A stretch of DNA of 64,000 nt from RGIG995 sp045543655 (lineage in GTDB: Bacteria > Bacillota > Clostridia > Oscillospirales > UBA644). Location of the stretch: positions 18,812-82,811 of the forward strand of contig JAZPXN010000069.1 of the NCBI GenBank assembly GCA_045543655.1, written 5' to 3'. A program made the translations under genes and the position numbers. Each line of letters starts with the position of its first letter. Position 1 is the first letter of the stretch. The notes below the pieces were generated by a model. That model saw only the letters and a program-made list of their open reading frames with translations, searched no databases and had not been told where the DNA came from. Below are positions 50,869 through 59,942 of this stretch, piece by piece.

Positions 50869-51669
50869 ATGTTTTACGAACGCTACGCAAAGGATCACCG
50901 GGAAGAGCCCATGCTCTACTATTGCGACCGGGACAAGGACCTGGATCCCGGCATCCGCTACGGCCCCGTGATCCGTGACATTTATATTGTAGAGTGCTGC
51001 ACCTCCGGATACGGCTCCGTGATCATTAACGATCGGGAATTCCCTCTTAAGGGGGGAGATTGCTTCGTTCTCTTGCCTGGGGATACCATCATTCATACCG
51101 CCGACCGCCGGGAGCCCCGGGAAGGGGTCTGGTGCGCCGTAGACGGGTTTACCCTGGGGCGGGTCTTTGCCCGGGCGGGGATCACCTCCGAAGCGCCCTT
51201 CGCGCCGCCGGAAGCCTTCGGCGAGATTCATTCTCAGTTGGAGCTGATGGTGCGGATGCGGGAGGAAAACGATCCCGGTGCGGATCTGCGTCGGACGGCC
51301 TGTATCTATTCGGTGTTGGGGGCGCTTTTGCGCACCGCCACGGTACAGCCCGATAAAAATTTCTGGACCCAGAAGGCCATCGGTATTATGGAAGCCCGGT
51401 ATCACGAGCCTCTGTCGGTCCGGTCGGTCGCCGACGAGGTGGGGCTGGATCGCAGTTATTTTTCCTCCCTCTTCAAGGCTCAGACCGGACGCTCTCCCCA
51501 CGAATATCTTACGTCTCTCCGGATCAAAAAGGCCTGCACGCTGATCCGCCGCAACGATTGCTCGGTGGCCGAGGTTGCCTCTTCCGTGGGGCTGGATCCT
51601 CAGAATTTCGCCCGTCTTTTCAAGCGGGAGACCGGGAAAACGCCCCGGGACTACAAAAAAGAATCCTGA
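50869..51669 (+). CDS. AraC-family transcriptional regulator
   Basis: A 266-residue regulator with an N-terminal cupin-like sensor (about 1-120; IYIVECCTSGYGSVIINDREF, GGDCFVLLPGDTIIHTAD) and a C-terminal AraC DNA-binding domain (about 165-266; VRSVADEVGLDRSYFSSLFKAQTG and VAEVASSVGLDPQNFARLFKRETG). The sensor type is that of sugar-responsive members. ATG 50869 follows GGAGAG; a TTG at 50857 is in frame. Divergent placement with the Gfo/Idh gene suggests control of that gene and of itself. Confidence 0.9.
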   Translation: MFYERYAKDHREEPMLYYCDRDKDLDPGIRYGPVIRDIYIVECCTSGYGSVIINDREFPLKGGDCFVLLPGDTIIHTADRREPREGVWCAVDGFTLGRVFARAGITSEAPFAPPEAFGEIHSQLELMVRMREENDPGADLRRTACIYSVLGALLRTATVQPDKNFWTQKAIGIMEARYHEPLSVRSVADEVGLDRSYFSSLFKAQTGRSPHEYLTSLRIKKACTLIRRNDCSVAEVASSVGLDPQNFARLFKRETGKTPRDYKKES

Positions 51670-51675
51670 AAAAAT

Positions 51676-51716
51676 ACGGACCTGACGGTATTGCACCGTC
51701 GGGTCCGTCGGTTTTT
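51676..51716. terminator. Two-way terminator between the AraC gene and metA
   Basis: ACGGACC-T-GACGGT pairs with ACCGTC-G-GGTCCGT (51676-51708), followed by GGTTTTT on the plus strand and TATTTTTT on the minus strand. The plus-strand T-run touches the metA stop codon. Confidence 0.9.
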
Positions 51717-52633
51717 CAGTTGATTTCCGAAATATCGTAGGGCGTGGTCTGGTAGACGAAATAATTCAGCCAATTGGAATAAAGAAGATTGGCGTGGCTT
51801 CTCCAGCGCACCACCGGTTCCTTGGTCGGATCGTCGTCGGGGAAATAATTCTTGGGGATATTGGGGTGGATTCCGGCGTTCAGATCCCGAAGATATTCGT
51901 TTTTCAGGGTATCTCCGTCGTATTCCGAATGGCCGGTAATAAAGATCTGCTTTCCGTTGGGCGTGGTCACGGCGTAGACCCCCGCTTCTTCCGAGGAGGC
52001 GATGATCCTCAGATTTTCCACCCGTTCGATATCCTCCCGCCGGACGGTGGTATTCCGGGAATGAGGGACCCAGAATTTATCGTCAAACCCCCGCAGCAGG
52101 ATCGACCGGGGATAATCCTTGATATGCTCAAAGACCCCGGACATTTTTTCGGGTAGGGGAATTTTATCGATGCCGTAGTGGTAGTACAGCCCTGCCTGAG
52201 CGCCCCAGCAGATATGGAAGGTGGAGGTCACGTGGGTTTTCGACCACTCCATGATCCCGCACAGCTCTTCCCAATAATCCACCTCCTCAAAGGGCAGATT
52301 TTCTACCGGCGCTCCGGTGATAACGAGCCCGTCGAATTTCTGGTGCTTCACGTCGTCGAAGGTCTTGTAAAATTCCGCCAGATGGCTTGCGGAGGTGTTT
52401 TTGGATTGATGGGATTTCGTGTGGATCAGCTCCAGCTCCACCTGCAGGGGAGAGTTTCCCAGAAGCCGGGAGATCTGCGTCTCCGTGGCGATTTTGGTGG
52501 GCATGAGATTCAGGAGAAGGATCTTCAGGGGGCGGATATCCTGGGTGATGGCTCTCGTTTCGGTCATCACGAAGATGTTTTCATCCTCCAGCGTTTTCAC
52601 CGCCGGCAGTTTATTGGGGATGCGAATGGGCAT
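51716..52633 (-). CDS. metA: Homoserine O-acetyltransferase, MetA type
   Basis: MetA activates homoserine for methionine synthesis. The 305-residue protein has MPIRIPNKLPAVKTLEDENIF at the N-terminus, LLLNLMPTKIATETQ, the catalytic cysteine in FHICWGAQAGLYYHYGI and the His/Glu region VPHSRNTTV and ITGHSEYD. In the loop TGAPVENLPFEEVDYW the residue after V is Glu; enzymes known to use acetyl-CoA have Glu here, succinyl-CoA enzymes have Gly. The acetyl product fits the O-acetylhomoserine enzyme encoded just upstream (metY, 21 bp). Confidence 0.93.
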   Translation of the reverse strand: MPIRIPNKLPAVKTLEDENIFVMTETRAITQDIRPLKILLLNLMPTKIATETQISRLLGNSPLQVELELIHTKSHQSKNTSASHLAEFYKTFDDVKHQKFDGLVITGAPVENLPFEEVDYWEELCGIMEWSKTHVTSTFHICWGAQAGLYYHYGIDKIPLPEKMSGVFEHIKDYPRSILLRGFDDKFWVPHSRNTTVRREDIERVENLRIIASSEEAGVYAVTTPNGKQIFITGHSEYDGDTLKNEYLRDLNAGIHPNIPKNYFPDDDPTKEPVVRWRSHANLLYSNWLNYFVYQTTPYDISEIN

Positions 52634-52654
52634 TTCGTACCTCCGTAGGGATTT

Positions 52655-53938
52655 TTAGTCAATGGATTCCAGGGCCTGTGCCAGGTCGGCGATCAGGTCT
52701 TCCGCATCCTCGATTCCGCAGGAATAGCGGACGAGATCGGGGGAGACGCCGGCGGCCAACAGCTGTTCGTCGTTCATCTGCCGATGGGTGGCGGAGGCAG
52801 GATGGAGACAGCAGGTGCGAGCGTCGGCCACGTGGGTTTCAATGGCGGCGATTTTCAGCTTTTTCATGAAGGCTTCCGCCGCCTTCCGGCCGCCCTTGAC
52901 GCCGAAGGAGACCACGCCGCAGGAGCCGTCGGGCAGATACTTCGTTGCCAGCTCGTAATCCTCGTCCCCGGGCAGATTGGGATATTTGACCCAGGAAATT
53001 TTTTCGTGCTTCTTCAAAAATTCCGCCACGGCCTGACCGTTTTCACAGTGCCGCTTCATGCGGACGTGGAGGCTTTCCAGCCCCAGATTCAGCAGATAGG
53101 CCGATTGGGGGGAGGGCGTAGCCCCGAAATCCCGCATCAGCTGGGCGGTGGCTTTGGTGATATACGCTCCGGCCTGACCGAAGCGTTCGGCGTAGGTAAT
53201 GCCGTGGTAGCTGTCGTCGGGGGTGCAGAGACCGGGGAATTTTTCCGCATACGCAAGCCAGTCGAAGTTCCCGCTGTCCACGATGCACCCGCCCACCGCA
53301 GAGCCGTGGCCGTCCATATACTTCGTGGTGGAATGGGTCACGATATCGGCGCCCCATTCAAAGGGTCTGCAGTTGACGGGGGTTGCGAAGGTGTTGTCAA
53401 TGATCAGAGGAACGCCGTGGGCGTGGGCAGCGTCGGCAAAGCGCCGGATGTCCAGAACCCGAAGGGAGGGGTTGGAGATGGTCTCTCCGAAGACCGCCTT
53501 GGTATTGGGGCGGAAGGCCGCTTCCAGCTCCTCGGCAGAGCAGTCGGGGGTGACGAAGGTAAATTCGATGCCCATCTTTGCCATGGTCACGGCGAAAAGA
53601 TTGAAGGTTCCTCCGTAGATGGCGGAGGAGGCCACCACGTGGTCGCCGCTTTCCGCAATATTGAAGACCGCAAAGAAATTGGCCGACTGACCGGAGCAGG
53701 TCAGCATGGCGGCGGTGCCGCCCTCCATTTCGCAGATCTTCTTGGCTACGGTGTCGCAGGTGGGGTTCTGAAGGCGGGAATAGAAATATCCGCTTGCTTC
53801 CAGATCAAACAGCTTGCCCATCTCTTCGCTGGTGGCGTATTTGAAGGTGGTGCTCTGAATAATGGGGATCTGGCGGGGCTCGCCGTTTCCGGGAGTGTAG
53901 CCTCCCTGGACGCATTTGGTACCGATACGTTGTTTCAT
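52655..53938 (-). CDS. metY: O-acetylhomoserine sulfhydrylase (O-acetylhomoserine aminocarboxypropyltransferase)
   Basis: A PLP enzyme that makes homocysteine from O-acetylhomoserine and sulfide. The 427-residue sequence shows TKCVQGGYTPGNGEPRQIPI, SRLQNPTCDTVAKKI, the PLP-binding tyrosine/glycine region SGQSANFFAVFN, GETISNPSLRVLDI, and the PLP lysine in IVTHSTTKYMDGHGSAVGG. Its length and the insertion before the C-terminus fit MetY rather than cystathionine gamma-synthase. It sits between an AEC transporter and metA, forming the direct-sulfhydrylation route to homocysteine. Confidence 0.94.
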   Translation of the reverse strand: MKQRIGTKCVQGGYTPGNGEPRQIPIIQSTTFKYATSEEMGKLFDLEASGYFYSRLQNPTCDTVAKKICEMEGGTAAMLTCSGQSANFFAVFNIAESGDHVVASSAIYGGTFNLFAVTMAKMGIEFTFVTPDCSAEELEAAFRPNTKAVFGETISNPSLRVLDIRRFADAAHAHGVPLIIDNTFATPVNCRPFEWGADIVTHSTTKYMDGHGSAVGGCIVDSGNFDWLAYAEKFPGLCTPDDSYHGITYAERFGQAGAYITKATAQLMRDFGATPSPQSAYLLNLGLESLHVRMKRHCENGQAVAEFLKKHEKISWVKYPNLPGDEDYELATKYLPDGSCGVVSFGVKGGRKAAEAFMKKLKIAAIETHVADARTCCLHPASATHRQMNDEQLLAAGVSPDLVRYSCGIEDAEDLIADLAQALESID

Positions 53939-53956
53939 AACGAATTCCTCCTTGGG

Positions 53957-54892
53957 TTATTTCAAAATGAGGGGTAAAAACAGGTGGGACATGACGGGAA
54001 TGGTAATCACGCACAGAAGGGTGCCGATCAGCACCGTATTTGCCGCTTGCTTTTGTCCTTGCCCGATCAGCTCGGACAGGGATTGGATCATGGTGGCGCA
54101 GGGGCAGCAGGCCAGAAGGAAAATCGAGGCCCGCACGTAGGGCTCTACGGGGAGCAACCACATTACGACCAGGGCAAACAGGGGAAAGACGATCATCTTT
54201 GCCGCGGCAGCAAGAATGGCGCGCCAGTCGGTGAACAGCACCTTGAGACGGACCGTGGCCAGCCGCATTCCGAGAATGATCATACAGAGCGGCGTGGACA
54301 TTCGTCCCAGCAGGGCGATCATTTCAAGAATCTCCGCCGGGAAGCTCCAGCCAAAAAGAAACATGGGATAGGAGATGAGCATGGAGAGAAAAAGCGGTAC
54401 GGTCAAGATCTTCATGGGGCGCACGTATTTTTTATCCCCGGAGATGATGAACATTCCCAGCGTCCACGCTACCAGGTTCATGGTCAGGGAAAAAATCTGG
54501 GAGAAGACCGCCGCCATGGGATAGTCCGGCAGGAAATACTCCAGCAGGGGAATGCCGAAAAAGCCCACGTTGCCCAGGGTCGTCGCCACGGTAAACACTC
54601 TCCAGCGCACGTCGTCGAACTTTCGCGCCAGCACCAGCCGGAAAAACAGAATCACGGCCAAAAGCAGGAAAAGGGTAGCGCCGAAGCAGATCCATATCAT
54701 GCCGTTCAATTCCGGGGAATATTCTGCCTTGGAAAAGGAATAGAGGGCGAGGCAGGGCGAGCAGACGTAGAGCAGAAGCTTTGCAAAGGCCGGGATGGCC
54801 TCCTGCTTCAGGGCCTTCGTCTTGATGAAGAGAAATCCGGGTACGGCGTAGGCCAGAAGGGTCACCACTCGGATCAGGGTTGCAATAAACAT
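53957..54892 (-). CDS. AEC-family transporter
   Basis: A 311-residue polytopic protein of the auxin efflux carrier family, with about ten hydrophobic segments in two five-helix repeats. N-terminal LLAYAVPGFLFIKTKALKQE and the C-terminal block FLLACCPCATMIQSLSELIGQ are typical. Members move dicarboxylates and other organic anions; the position 18 bp upstream of metY suggests export or uptake of a methionine-pathway compound, but that is inference only. Confidence 0.87.
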   Translation of the reverse strand: MFIATLIRVVTLLAYAVPGFLFIKTKALKQEAIPAFAKLLLYVCSPCLALYSFSKAEYSPELNGMIWICFGATLFLLLAVILFFRLVLARKFDDVRWRVFTVATTLGNVGFFGIPLLEYFLPDYPMAAVFSQIFSLTMNLVAWTLGMFIISGDKKYVRPMKILTVPLFLSMLISYPMFLFGWSFPAEILEMIALLGRMSTPLCMIILGMRLATVRLKVLFTDWRAILAAAAKMIVFPLFALVVMWLLPVEPYVRASIFLLACCPCATMIQSLSELIGQGQKQAANTVLIGTLLCVITIPVMSHLFLPLILK

Positions 54893-54939
54893 ATGAAACC
54901 TTCTTTAAAGAACGGAATTTCCGACGAAATAAAACTTGA

Positions 54940-55578
54940 TCAATGCGATAAAAGCTCTCCGGGGGCGTTTATAAAGACGTCGGGAGATTCCCGCATCAGC
55001 TCTTCCTTATCCCGGAATCCCCAGCCCACGGCTACTGCACCGATCCCGGCGTTCCGGGCGGTCTGCACGTCAACCTCCGAATCCCCCACCAAGGCGGTGG
55101 TCGCGGGGTCGGCGGACAGAAGGGCCATCGCCGCGAGAATTGCGTCGGGATGGGGCTTGCGGCGGATGCCGGGCCGTTCTCCCATTACGACCTTCACGTC
55201 GGGAAAATGCTTTGCCGCCAGGGCTTGCACCTGCCGGTCTCCCTTGTTGGAGACGATGGCCGTTTTGATCCCTGCCTCGTTCAGCCTCTTCAGCAGCTCC
55301 GGAATCCCTTCGTAGGGCGCCGTGCGGATCTGGGAATGGGAGGTATACCACGCCAGATATTCGTCGTGGATCCGCTCGAATTCTTCCCCGTCCATCGGTA
55401 CGGGCAGGGATCGGGCGATCAGATCCCGGGAGCCGTTGCCCAGAAATTTCCGGATCTCACTCTCGGTTCGCAGGGGATAGCCGAATTTTTCCAAAATATG
55501 GTTCACCGAGTCGGTCAGGTCTCCGAGCGTATTCAGCAAAGTGCCGTCCAGATCGAAGATGACGGTTTCGTATTTCAT
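54940..55578 (-). CDS. HAD-family phosphatase (phosphoglycolate phosphatase-like)
   Basis: A 212-residue haloacid-dehalogenase hydrolase with motif I VIFDLDGTLLNTL (both catalytic Asp), motif II AIVSNKG (Ser), motif III lysine in RRKPHPDAILAAM, and motif IV LVGDSEVDVQTARNAG (two Asp). A helical cap domain (about 15-85) marks subfamily I, as in Gph. The ATG at 55578 has AGAGGA nine bases upstream; an ATG at 55584 is an alternative. It heads the unit with the AEC transporter, metY and metA. The substrate is unproven. Confidence 0.86.
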   Translation of the reverse strand: MKYETVIFDLDGTLLNTLGDLTDSVNHILEKFGYPLRTESEIRKFLGNGSRDLIARSLPVPMDGEEFERIHDEYLAWYTSHSQIRTAPYEGIPELLKRLNEAGIKTAIVSNKGDRQVQALAAKHFPDVKVVMGERPGIRRKPHPDAILAAMALLSADPATTALVGDSEVDVQTARNAGIGAVAVGWGFRDKEELMRESPDVFINAPGELLSH

Positions 55579-55619
55579 AGACATGGATCCTCTCAGACGC
55601 GCGATAAATATACAGAATA

Positions 55620-55649
55620 AGTATAACATATTTTACCCCCGTTTGTCAA
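55620..55649 (-). promoter_or_regulatory. Promoter of the HAD-AEC-metY-metA unit
   Basis: On the minus strand TTGACA (55649-55644), 18-bp spacer, TATACT (55625-55620) with TGt extension. I found no S-box or T-box leader here. Confidence 0.7.
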
Positions 55650-55804
55650 GGGAACATTTTTTCTCTTTTGGATATTTTAGAGCATAATTTGATGATTTTT
55701 TTGAGCAAACCGCCGAAAAGTCACAAAAAAAGAGGAAAGGCAGAAAAATCTGCGTATTAGTTTAATGTAAGAGTATAAAATGTCGAAGAAAGGAGAGATG
55801 CGGT

Positions 55805-57604
55805 TTGCCCCAATTTTTCGGAGATGAATTTTTGCATGAATTGCGGTCCCGGCTGAACATCGTTTCGGTCGTGGAGCAGTACGTGACCCTGAAAAAATCC
55901 TCCGGCGCGTCTATGGTAGGGCTTTGCCCCTTCCATAACGAAAGAACGCCCTCCTTCCACGTGGATGAGGAGAAGCAGCTGTTCTACTGCTTCGGCTGCG
56001 GCGCCGGCGGAGACGTGATCACCTTCCTTATGAAGATGCAAAACATGTCTTATCCCGAAGCGGTTACCTACCTTGCGGAATCCGTGGGGATGACGGTGCC
56101 CACCCGGGATACCTTTGACAGCGAGATCACCCAGCTGCGGAAAACCATCCTTGAAATGAACCGGAAGGCTGCCCGGTATTTCCACGAATGCCTCTTTCGC
56201 CCCGAAGGGCAGAAGGCACTGGAATATATTACCGGTCGCGGACTGACGAAAAACACCCTCGTCCGCTTCGGCATCGGTTATTCGCCCACCGGCTGGACCG
56301 GGCTTTACGACAAGCTGAGGGAATGGGGATACAAGGAAGAGCAGATCAAGGCCTCCGGGCTTGTCGTCTCATCTCAGAAGGACGACGGAAGGACCCGGGT
56401 TTTCGACCGCTTCCGGGGACGGGTCATGTTTCCCATTATCGACGCCAACGGCAACGTCATCGGCTTCGGCGGCCGCTCCATGGATCCCAACGATCCTGCA
56501 AAATACCTGAACTCTCCCGAGGTGATCACCTTCCGTAAGGGCAATAACCTTTACGCCATGAATTACGCAAAAGCCACCAAAAAGGATTGTCTTATTCTCT
56601 GCGAAGGGTATATGGACGTCATCGCCATGCACCAGGCGGGGTTCGATAACGCCGTGGCCGGGCTTGGTACGGCTCTGACCCCGGAGCAGGGGCGGCTTCT
56701 GAAAAAATATACCGACCGGGTGGTGCTTTGCTACGATAACGACGAGGCCGGCCGGAAGGCCACTCAGCGGTCGATGCAGGTGCTGTCTTCTCTGGATCTC
56801 AACGTCCGGGTGCTGACCCTGCGGGGCGGCAAGGACCCTGACGAGATCATCAAAAAAGAGGGAAAGGCCTTTTTCCAGGCGCTCGTGGACGGATCGGAAA
56901 CGGGAGTTGATTTCCGCCTTAACGAAATCTTCCGGAAATTTGACCTTTCCGTGGACGGAGAACGGGTGCAATGCTCAAAGGAGGTCTTCGAGCTGCTCGG
57001 CAGTATCCGGCAGGACGCTCAGCGGGAGATCTATTCCTCCCGGGCCGCAAAAAGGCTGATGCTGTCCGAGGAAACGGTAAAGCGGGAGGTAGATCGCCGG
57101 GTTCGTGCCCAGACCCGCCTGCGGGAGAAGCAGCAGGAAAAGGAAGACGCCAACCGGCTGCGGGGCGTGGGAGACCGGATCAATCCGCAGCGAATGACCA
57201 ATCTCCGGGCCGCCCGGGCAGAGGAAGACCTGATCTCCGTTCTTCTGGCCTTCCCCGAAAAAGCGGAGAAGATCGCCTCTCTGATTGCGCCGGAGGATTT
57301 TGTCACCGATTTCAACCGCCGGGTTTTTATGGCTCTTTTAGAGCAGATCCGGAGCAATCCCACCGCGTCGGAGCCGGGGCTTCTGCTGACCCAGTATTTC
57401 CAGCCCGACGAGATGGGGCGCATCGTCAGCTTTATCTCCTCCTGTGACGCCATTAACGCCGACGAAAAAGAGATCCGGCGGGCGGTGGACGTGCTGAAGG
57501 ACGAAAAGAATAAGATCGCCCGGAGAGCGGCGGGAGGCGAAGACGCCTTTGCGGCCAATCTGGAGCGGTTGCGGAATAAAAAGAAAAAAGATACGAAGGA
57601 GTAA
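55805..57604 (+). CDS. dnaG: DNA primase
   Basis: DnaG lays RNA primers for replication. The 599-residue protein has the CHC2 zinc ribbon (CPFHNERTPSFHVDEEKQLF then YCFGCGAGGDVITF), the Toprim catalytic domain with ILCEGYMDVIAMHQAGF and VVLCYDNDEAGRKAT, and a C-terminal helicase-binding region (about 450-599). The start is a TTG at 55805, nine bases after GGAG; an ATG at 55798 closer to that site is out of frame and yields only nine codons. It lies 6 bp upstream of rpoD, the Firmicutes macromolecular-synthesis order. Confidence 0.96.
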   Translation: MPQFFGDEFLHELRSRLNIVSVVEQYVTLKKSSGASMVGLCPFHNERTPSFHVDEEKQLFYCFGCGAGGDVITFLMKMQNMSYPEAVTYLAESVGMTVPTRDTFDSEITQLRKTILEMNRKAARYFHECLFRPEGQKALEYITGRGLTKNTLVRFGIGYSPTGWTGLYDKLREWGYKEEQIKASGLVVSSQKDDGRTRVFDRFRGRVMFPIIDANGNVIGFGGRSMDPNDPAKYLNSPEVITFRKGNNLYAMNYAKATKKDCLILCEGYMDVIAMHQAGFDNAVAGLGTALTPEQGRLLKKYTDRVVLCYDNDEAGRKATQRSMQVLSSLDLNVRVLTLRGGKDPDEIIKKEGKAFFQALVDGSETGVDFRLNEIFRKFDLSVDGERVQCSKEVFELLGSIRQDAQREIYSSRAAKRLMLSEETVKREVDRRVRAQTRLREKQQEKEDANRLRGVGDRINPQRMTNLRAARAEEDLISVLLAFPEKAEKIASLIAPEDFVTDFNRRVFMALLEQIRSNPTASEPGLLLTQYFQPDEMGRIVSFISSCDAINADEKEIRRAVDVLKDEKNKIARRAAGGEDAFAANLERLRNKKKKDTKE

Positions 57605-57610
57605 TAAATC

Positions 57611-58741
57611 ATGGAAGAATTGCAGAATAGCGTCCAGCAAAGCGAATCCGAAGCCAAGGGGATCCTCCGGGATCTTCTGGAACGGGCCAAGGAGCGGGGC
57701 AGCAACCTCTCCGAAAACGAGATCCGGGATGCTCTTCGCCCCACCGGCATGACCAAAGAACATATCAATTCCATCATCGACGACCTGCGCATCGGCGGAC
57801 TGGAGATCGAAGAAGACGTAGATCCCGACGAGCTGGGCGAGCTGGAGGACGAGGTTCCCCTTCTGCCCATTGACCCCGAGGATATGGAAGCAATGCTTCA
57901 GTCCGAGGGGATCACCATCGACGACCCCGTCAAGGTTTATCTCCACGATATCGGCAGAGTTCCTCTGCTGACGCCCGAAGAAGAGGCAGACCTGGCGTTG
58001 CGCATTTCCGCCGGCGATATGGAGGCAAAGCGCCGTCTGAACGAAGCGAACCTCCGGTTGGTCGTCAGCATCGCCAAGCGCTACGTGGGACGCAACCTGC
58101 TTTTCCTTGATCTGATCCAGGAAGGCAATCTGGGGCTGATCAAGGCGGTGGACAAGTTCGACTCCACCAAGGGCTATAAGTTTTCCACCTACGCCACCTG
58201 GTGGATCCGGCAGGCCATCACCCGGGCCATTGCCGACCAGGCCCGCACCATCCGTATCCCCGTTCACATGGTGGAAACCATTAACCGCCTCTCCAAGGTA
58301 GAAAAGGCCTTGACGCAGGAATACGGCCGTCAGCCTCAAGTGGAAGAAATTGCCGCCGAGATGGGGATGCCCCTCGAACGGGTCCGGGAGATCATGAAGG
58401 TGGCTCAGGATCCCGTTTCCCTCGAATCCCCCGTGGGTGAGGAGGAGGATTCCCACCTGGGTGATTTCATCGCCGACGACGACGTTCCCTCTCCCTCCGA
58501 CGTTGCCGCCCAGACCATGCTGAAGGGCGAGCTGAACGAAGTGCTGAAGACGCTGTCCGATCGGGAAGCCCGGGTTCTGCGGCTCCGCTTCGGCCTGGAC
58601 GACGGACGCACCCGTACTCTGGAAGAGGTGGGCAAGGAATTCAACGTTACCCGGGAGCGTATCCGTCAGATCGAGGCAAAAGCGCTCCGCAAGCTGCGTC
58701 ATCCCAGCCGCATCAAGCTGCTGAAGGATTATATGGATTAA
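57611..58741 (+). CDS. rpoD: Primary RNA polymerase sigma factor (sigma-70 / SigA)
   Basis: The housekeeping sigma factor, 376 residues. Region 1.1-like N-terminus is acidic (about 1-95). Region 2 holds NLRLVVSIAKRYVGRNLLFL and GYKFSTYATWWIRQAITRAI (-10 recognition), region 3 IRIPVHMVETINRL, and region 4 the helix-turn-helix TLEEVGKEFNVTRERIRQIE (-35 recognition) ending LRHPSRIKLLKDYMD. The promoter boxes seen throughout the window fit this factor. It follows dnaG after 6 bp. Confidence 0.98.
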   Translation: MEELQNSVQQSESEAKGILRDLLERAKERGSNLSENEIRDALRPTGMTKEHINSIIDDLRIGGLEIEEDVDPDELGELEDEVPLLPIDPEDMEAMLQSEGITIDDPVKVYLHDIGRVPLLTPEEEADLALRISAGDMEAKRRLNEANLRLVVSIAKRYVGRNLLFLDLIQEGNLGLIKAVDKFDSTKGYKFSTYATWWIRQAITRAIADQARTIRIPVHMVETINRLSKVEKALTQEYGRQPQVEEIAAEMGMPLERVREIMKVAQDPVSLESPVGEEEDSHLGDFIADDDVPSPSDVAAQTMLKGELNEVLKTLSDREARVLRLRFGLDDGRTRTLEEVGKEFNVTRERIRQIEAKALRKLRHPSRIKLLKDYMD

Positions 58742-58751
58742 GAGGTGTACT

Positions 58752-59558
58752 ATGGCACATAAAGTATTTTACGATCTCGACCGCATCCGGGCCAAAAAGG
58801 GCTTCATCTGCGATATGGACGGTGTGATCTATCACGGCAATATGCTCCTTCCCGGCGTGAAGGAATTCGTGGAATGGCTGACGAAGGAAAACAAGCGTTT
58901 TCTCTTCCTGACCAACTCCAGCGAGCGCTCTCCCCGGGAGCTTTCCCAAAAGCTGTCCCGGCTGGGGCTGACCGTGTCGGAGGATCATTTCTATACCTCC
59001 GCCATGGCCACCGCCGCCTTCCTCAAATCTCAGAAGCCGGAAAACGGCTCCGCTTACGTCATCGGCGAGCCGGGGCTGATCAACGCTCTGTACGACGCCG
59101 GCTTTTCTATGAACGACATCAATCCCGATTACGTGGTGGTGGGGGAGACCTCGTCCTATAACTGGGAAAAGATCGAAAAGGCCACCCTGCTGGTCAATAA
59201 GGGCGCCAAGCTCATCGGGGCCAATCCCGACGTTTCCGCTCCTTCCGAGCGGGGGATCATTCCCGCTACCGGTTCTATGGTGGCACCCATCGCCCAGGCC
59301 TCCGGCAAGCGGGCCTATTTCGTGGGCAAGCCCAACCCCTTGATGATGCGCCACGCCATCCGTCTTCTGCAGGTGGACGTGGAGGACGCCATGATCGTAG
59401 GCGACCGGATGGATACCGATATCATCGCCGGCATCGAGAGTGAGATCGATACCACCCTCGTGCTGAGCGGCGTTACTACCCTGGAAAATATCCGGGAATT
59501 CCCCTATCGCCCCACCTATATCATGAACGGTGTCTGCGATTTTACCTCCAAGGAATAA
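58752..59558 (+). CDS. HAD-IIA family phosphatase (NagD/p-nitrophenylphosphatase-like)
   Basis: A 268-residue HAD hydrolase of subfamily IIA with a C2 cap. Motif I is ICDMDGVIYHGN, motif II FLTNSSERSP, motif III lysine in VGKPNPLMM and motif IV IVGDRMDTDIIAG. NagD-like enzymes dephosphorylate nucleotides or sugar phosphates; the substrate here is unknown. It begins 10 bp after rpoD, so it shares that transcript, and a terminator-like hairpin follows. Confidence 0.9.
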   Translation: MAHKVFYDLDRIRAKKGFICDMDGVIYHGNMLLPGVKEFVEWLTKENKRFLFLTNSSERSPRELSQKLSRLGLTVSEDHFYTSAMATAAFLKSQKPENGSAYVIGEPGLINALYDAGFSMNDINPDYVVVGETSSYNWEKIEKATLLVNKGAKLIGANPDVSAPSERGIIPATGSMVAPIAQASGKRAYFVGKPNPLMMRHAIRLLQVDVEDAMIVGDRMDTDIIAGIESEIDTTLVLSGVTTLENIREFPYRPTYIMNGVCDFTSKE

Positions 59559-59582
59559 TTCCCTCCCCGAGGGAAAGACAAT

Positions 59583-59620
59583 GGGCCGACGCATTTTTCT
59601 GCGCCGGTCCGTTTTTTTTA
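59583..59620 (+). terminator. Terminator behind dnaG-rpoD-HAD
   Basis: GGGCCGACGC (59583-59592) pairs, with one G-T pair and one mismatch, with GCGCCGGTCC (59601-59610), followed by GTTTTTTTTA. Confidence 0.8.
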
Positions 59621-59753
59621 TACGGAAAATACGGACGTTTCCGGAGGCGATGGAGCGTGGCGGGATCGGGCGGTGTTTTCCGGGAGTTGCATTTTTTGAT
59701 ACCAACCGTCTAAAAAAGGTAAAAATCTTTAACTGTTTTTCCCAATTTGCATA

Positions 59754-59782
59754 TTGACAAGCGGTCTTGGAAGATGTATAAT
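59754..59782 (+). promoter_or_regulatory. Upstream promoter P1 of the surface protein gene
   Basis: TTGACA (59754-59759), 17-bp spacer, TATAAT (59777-59782), a near-consensus pair. Confidence 0.85.
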
Positions 59783-59942
59783 AATTACATAGATGTTTTA
59801 TTATTCTTTTCTGCTTTTCTGTTATTTTGTCCAAATTTCCGGAGCAAGGGACGAAAAGGGCGAAAAATCCTCTTTCGTCGGCTTCCTATGAATTTTATTT
59901 CCGTTTTCGTCCGATTTTTTGTGCGGATTTTTAAAAATAATA

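Noticed and set aside
54893..55804. S-adenosylmethionine riboswitch or T-box for the methionine unit
   Set aside because: The leader before the HAD gene is too short, and no S-box or T-box landmark is visible in it or in the metY gap.
55798..55827. Nine-codon frame starting with ATG ahead of dnaG as a leader peptide
   Set aside because: The ATG is only two bases from GGAGAG, too near for good initiation, and there is no sign of attenuation; more likely chance.
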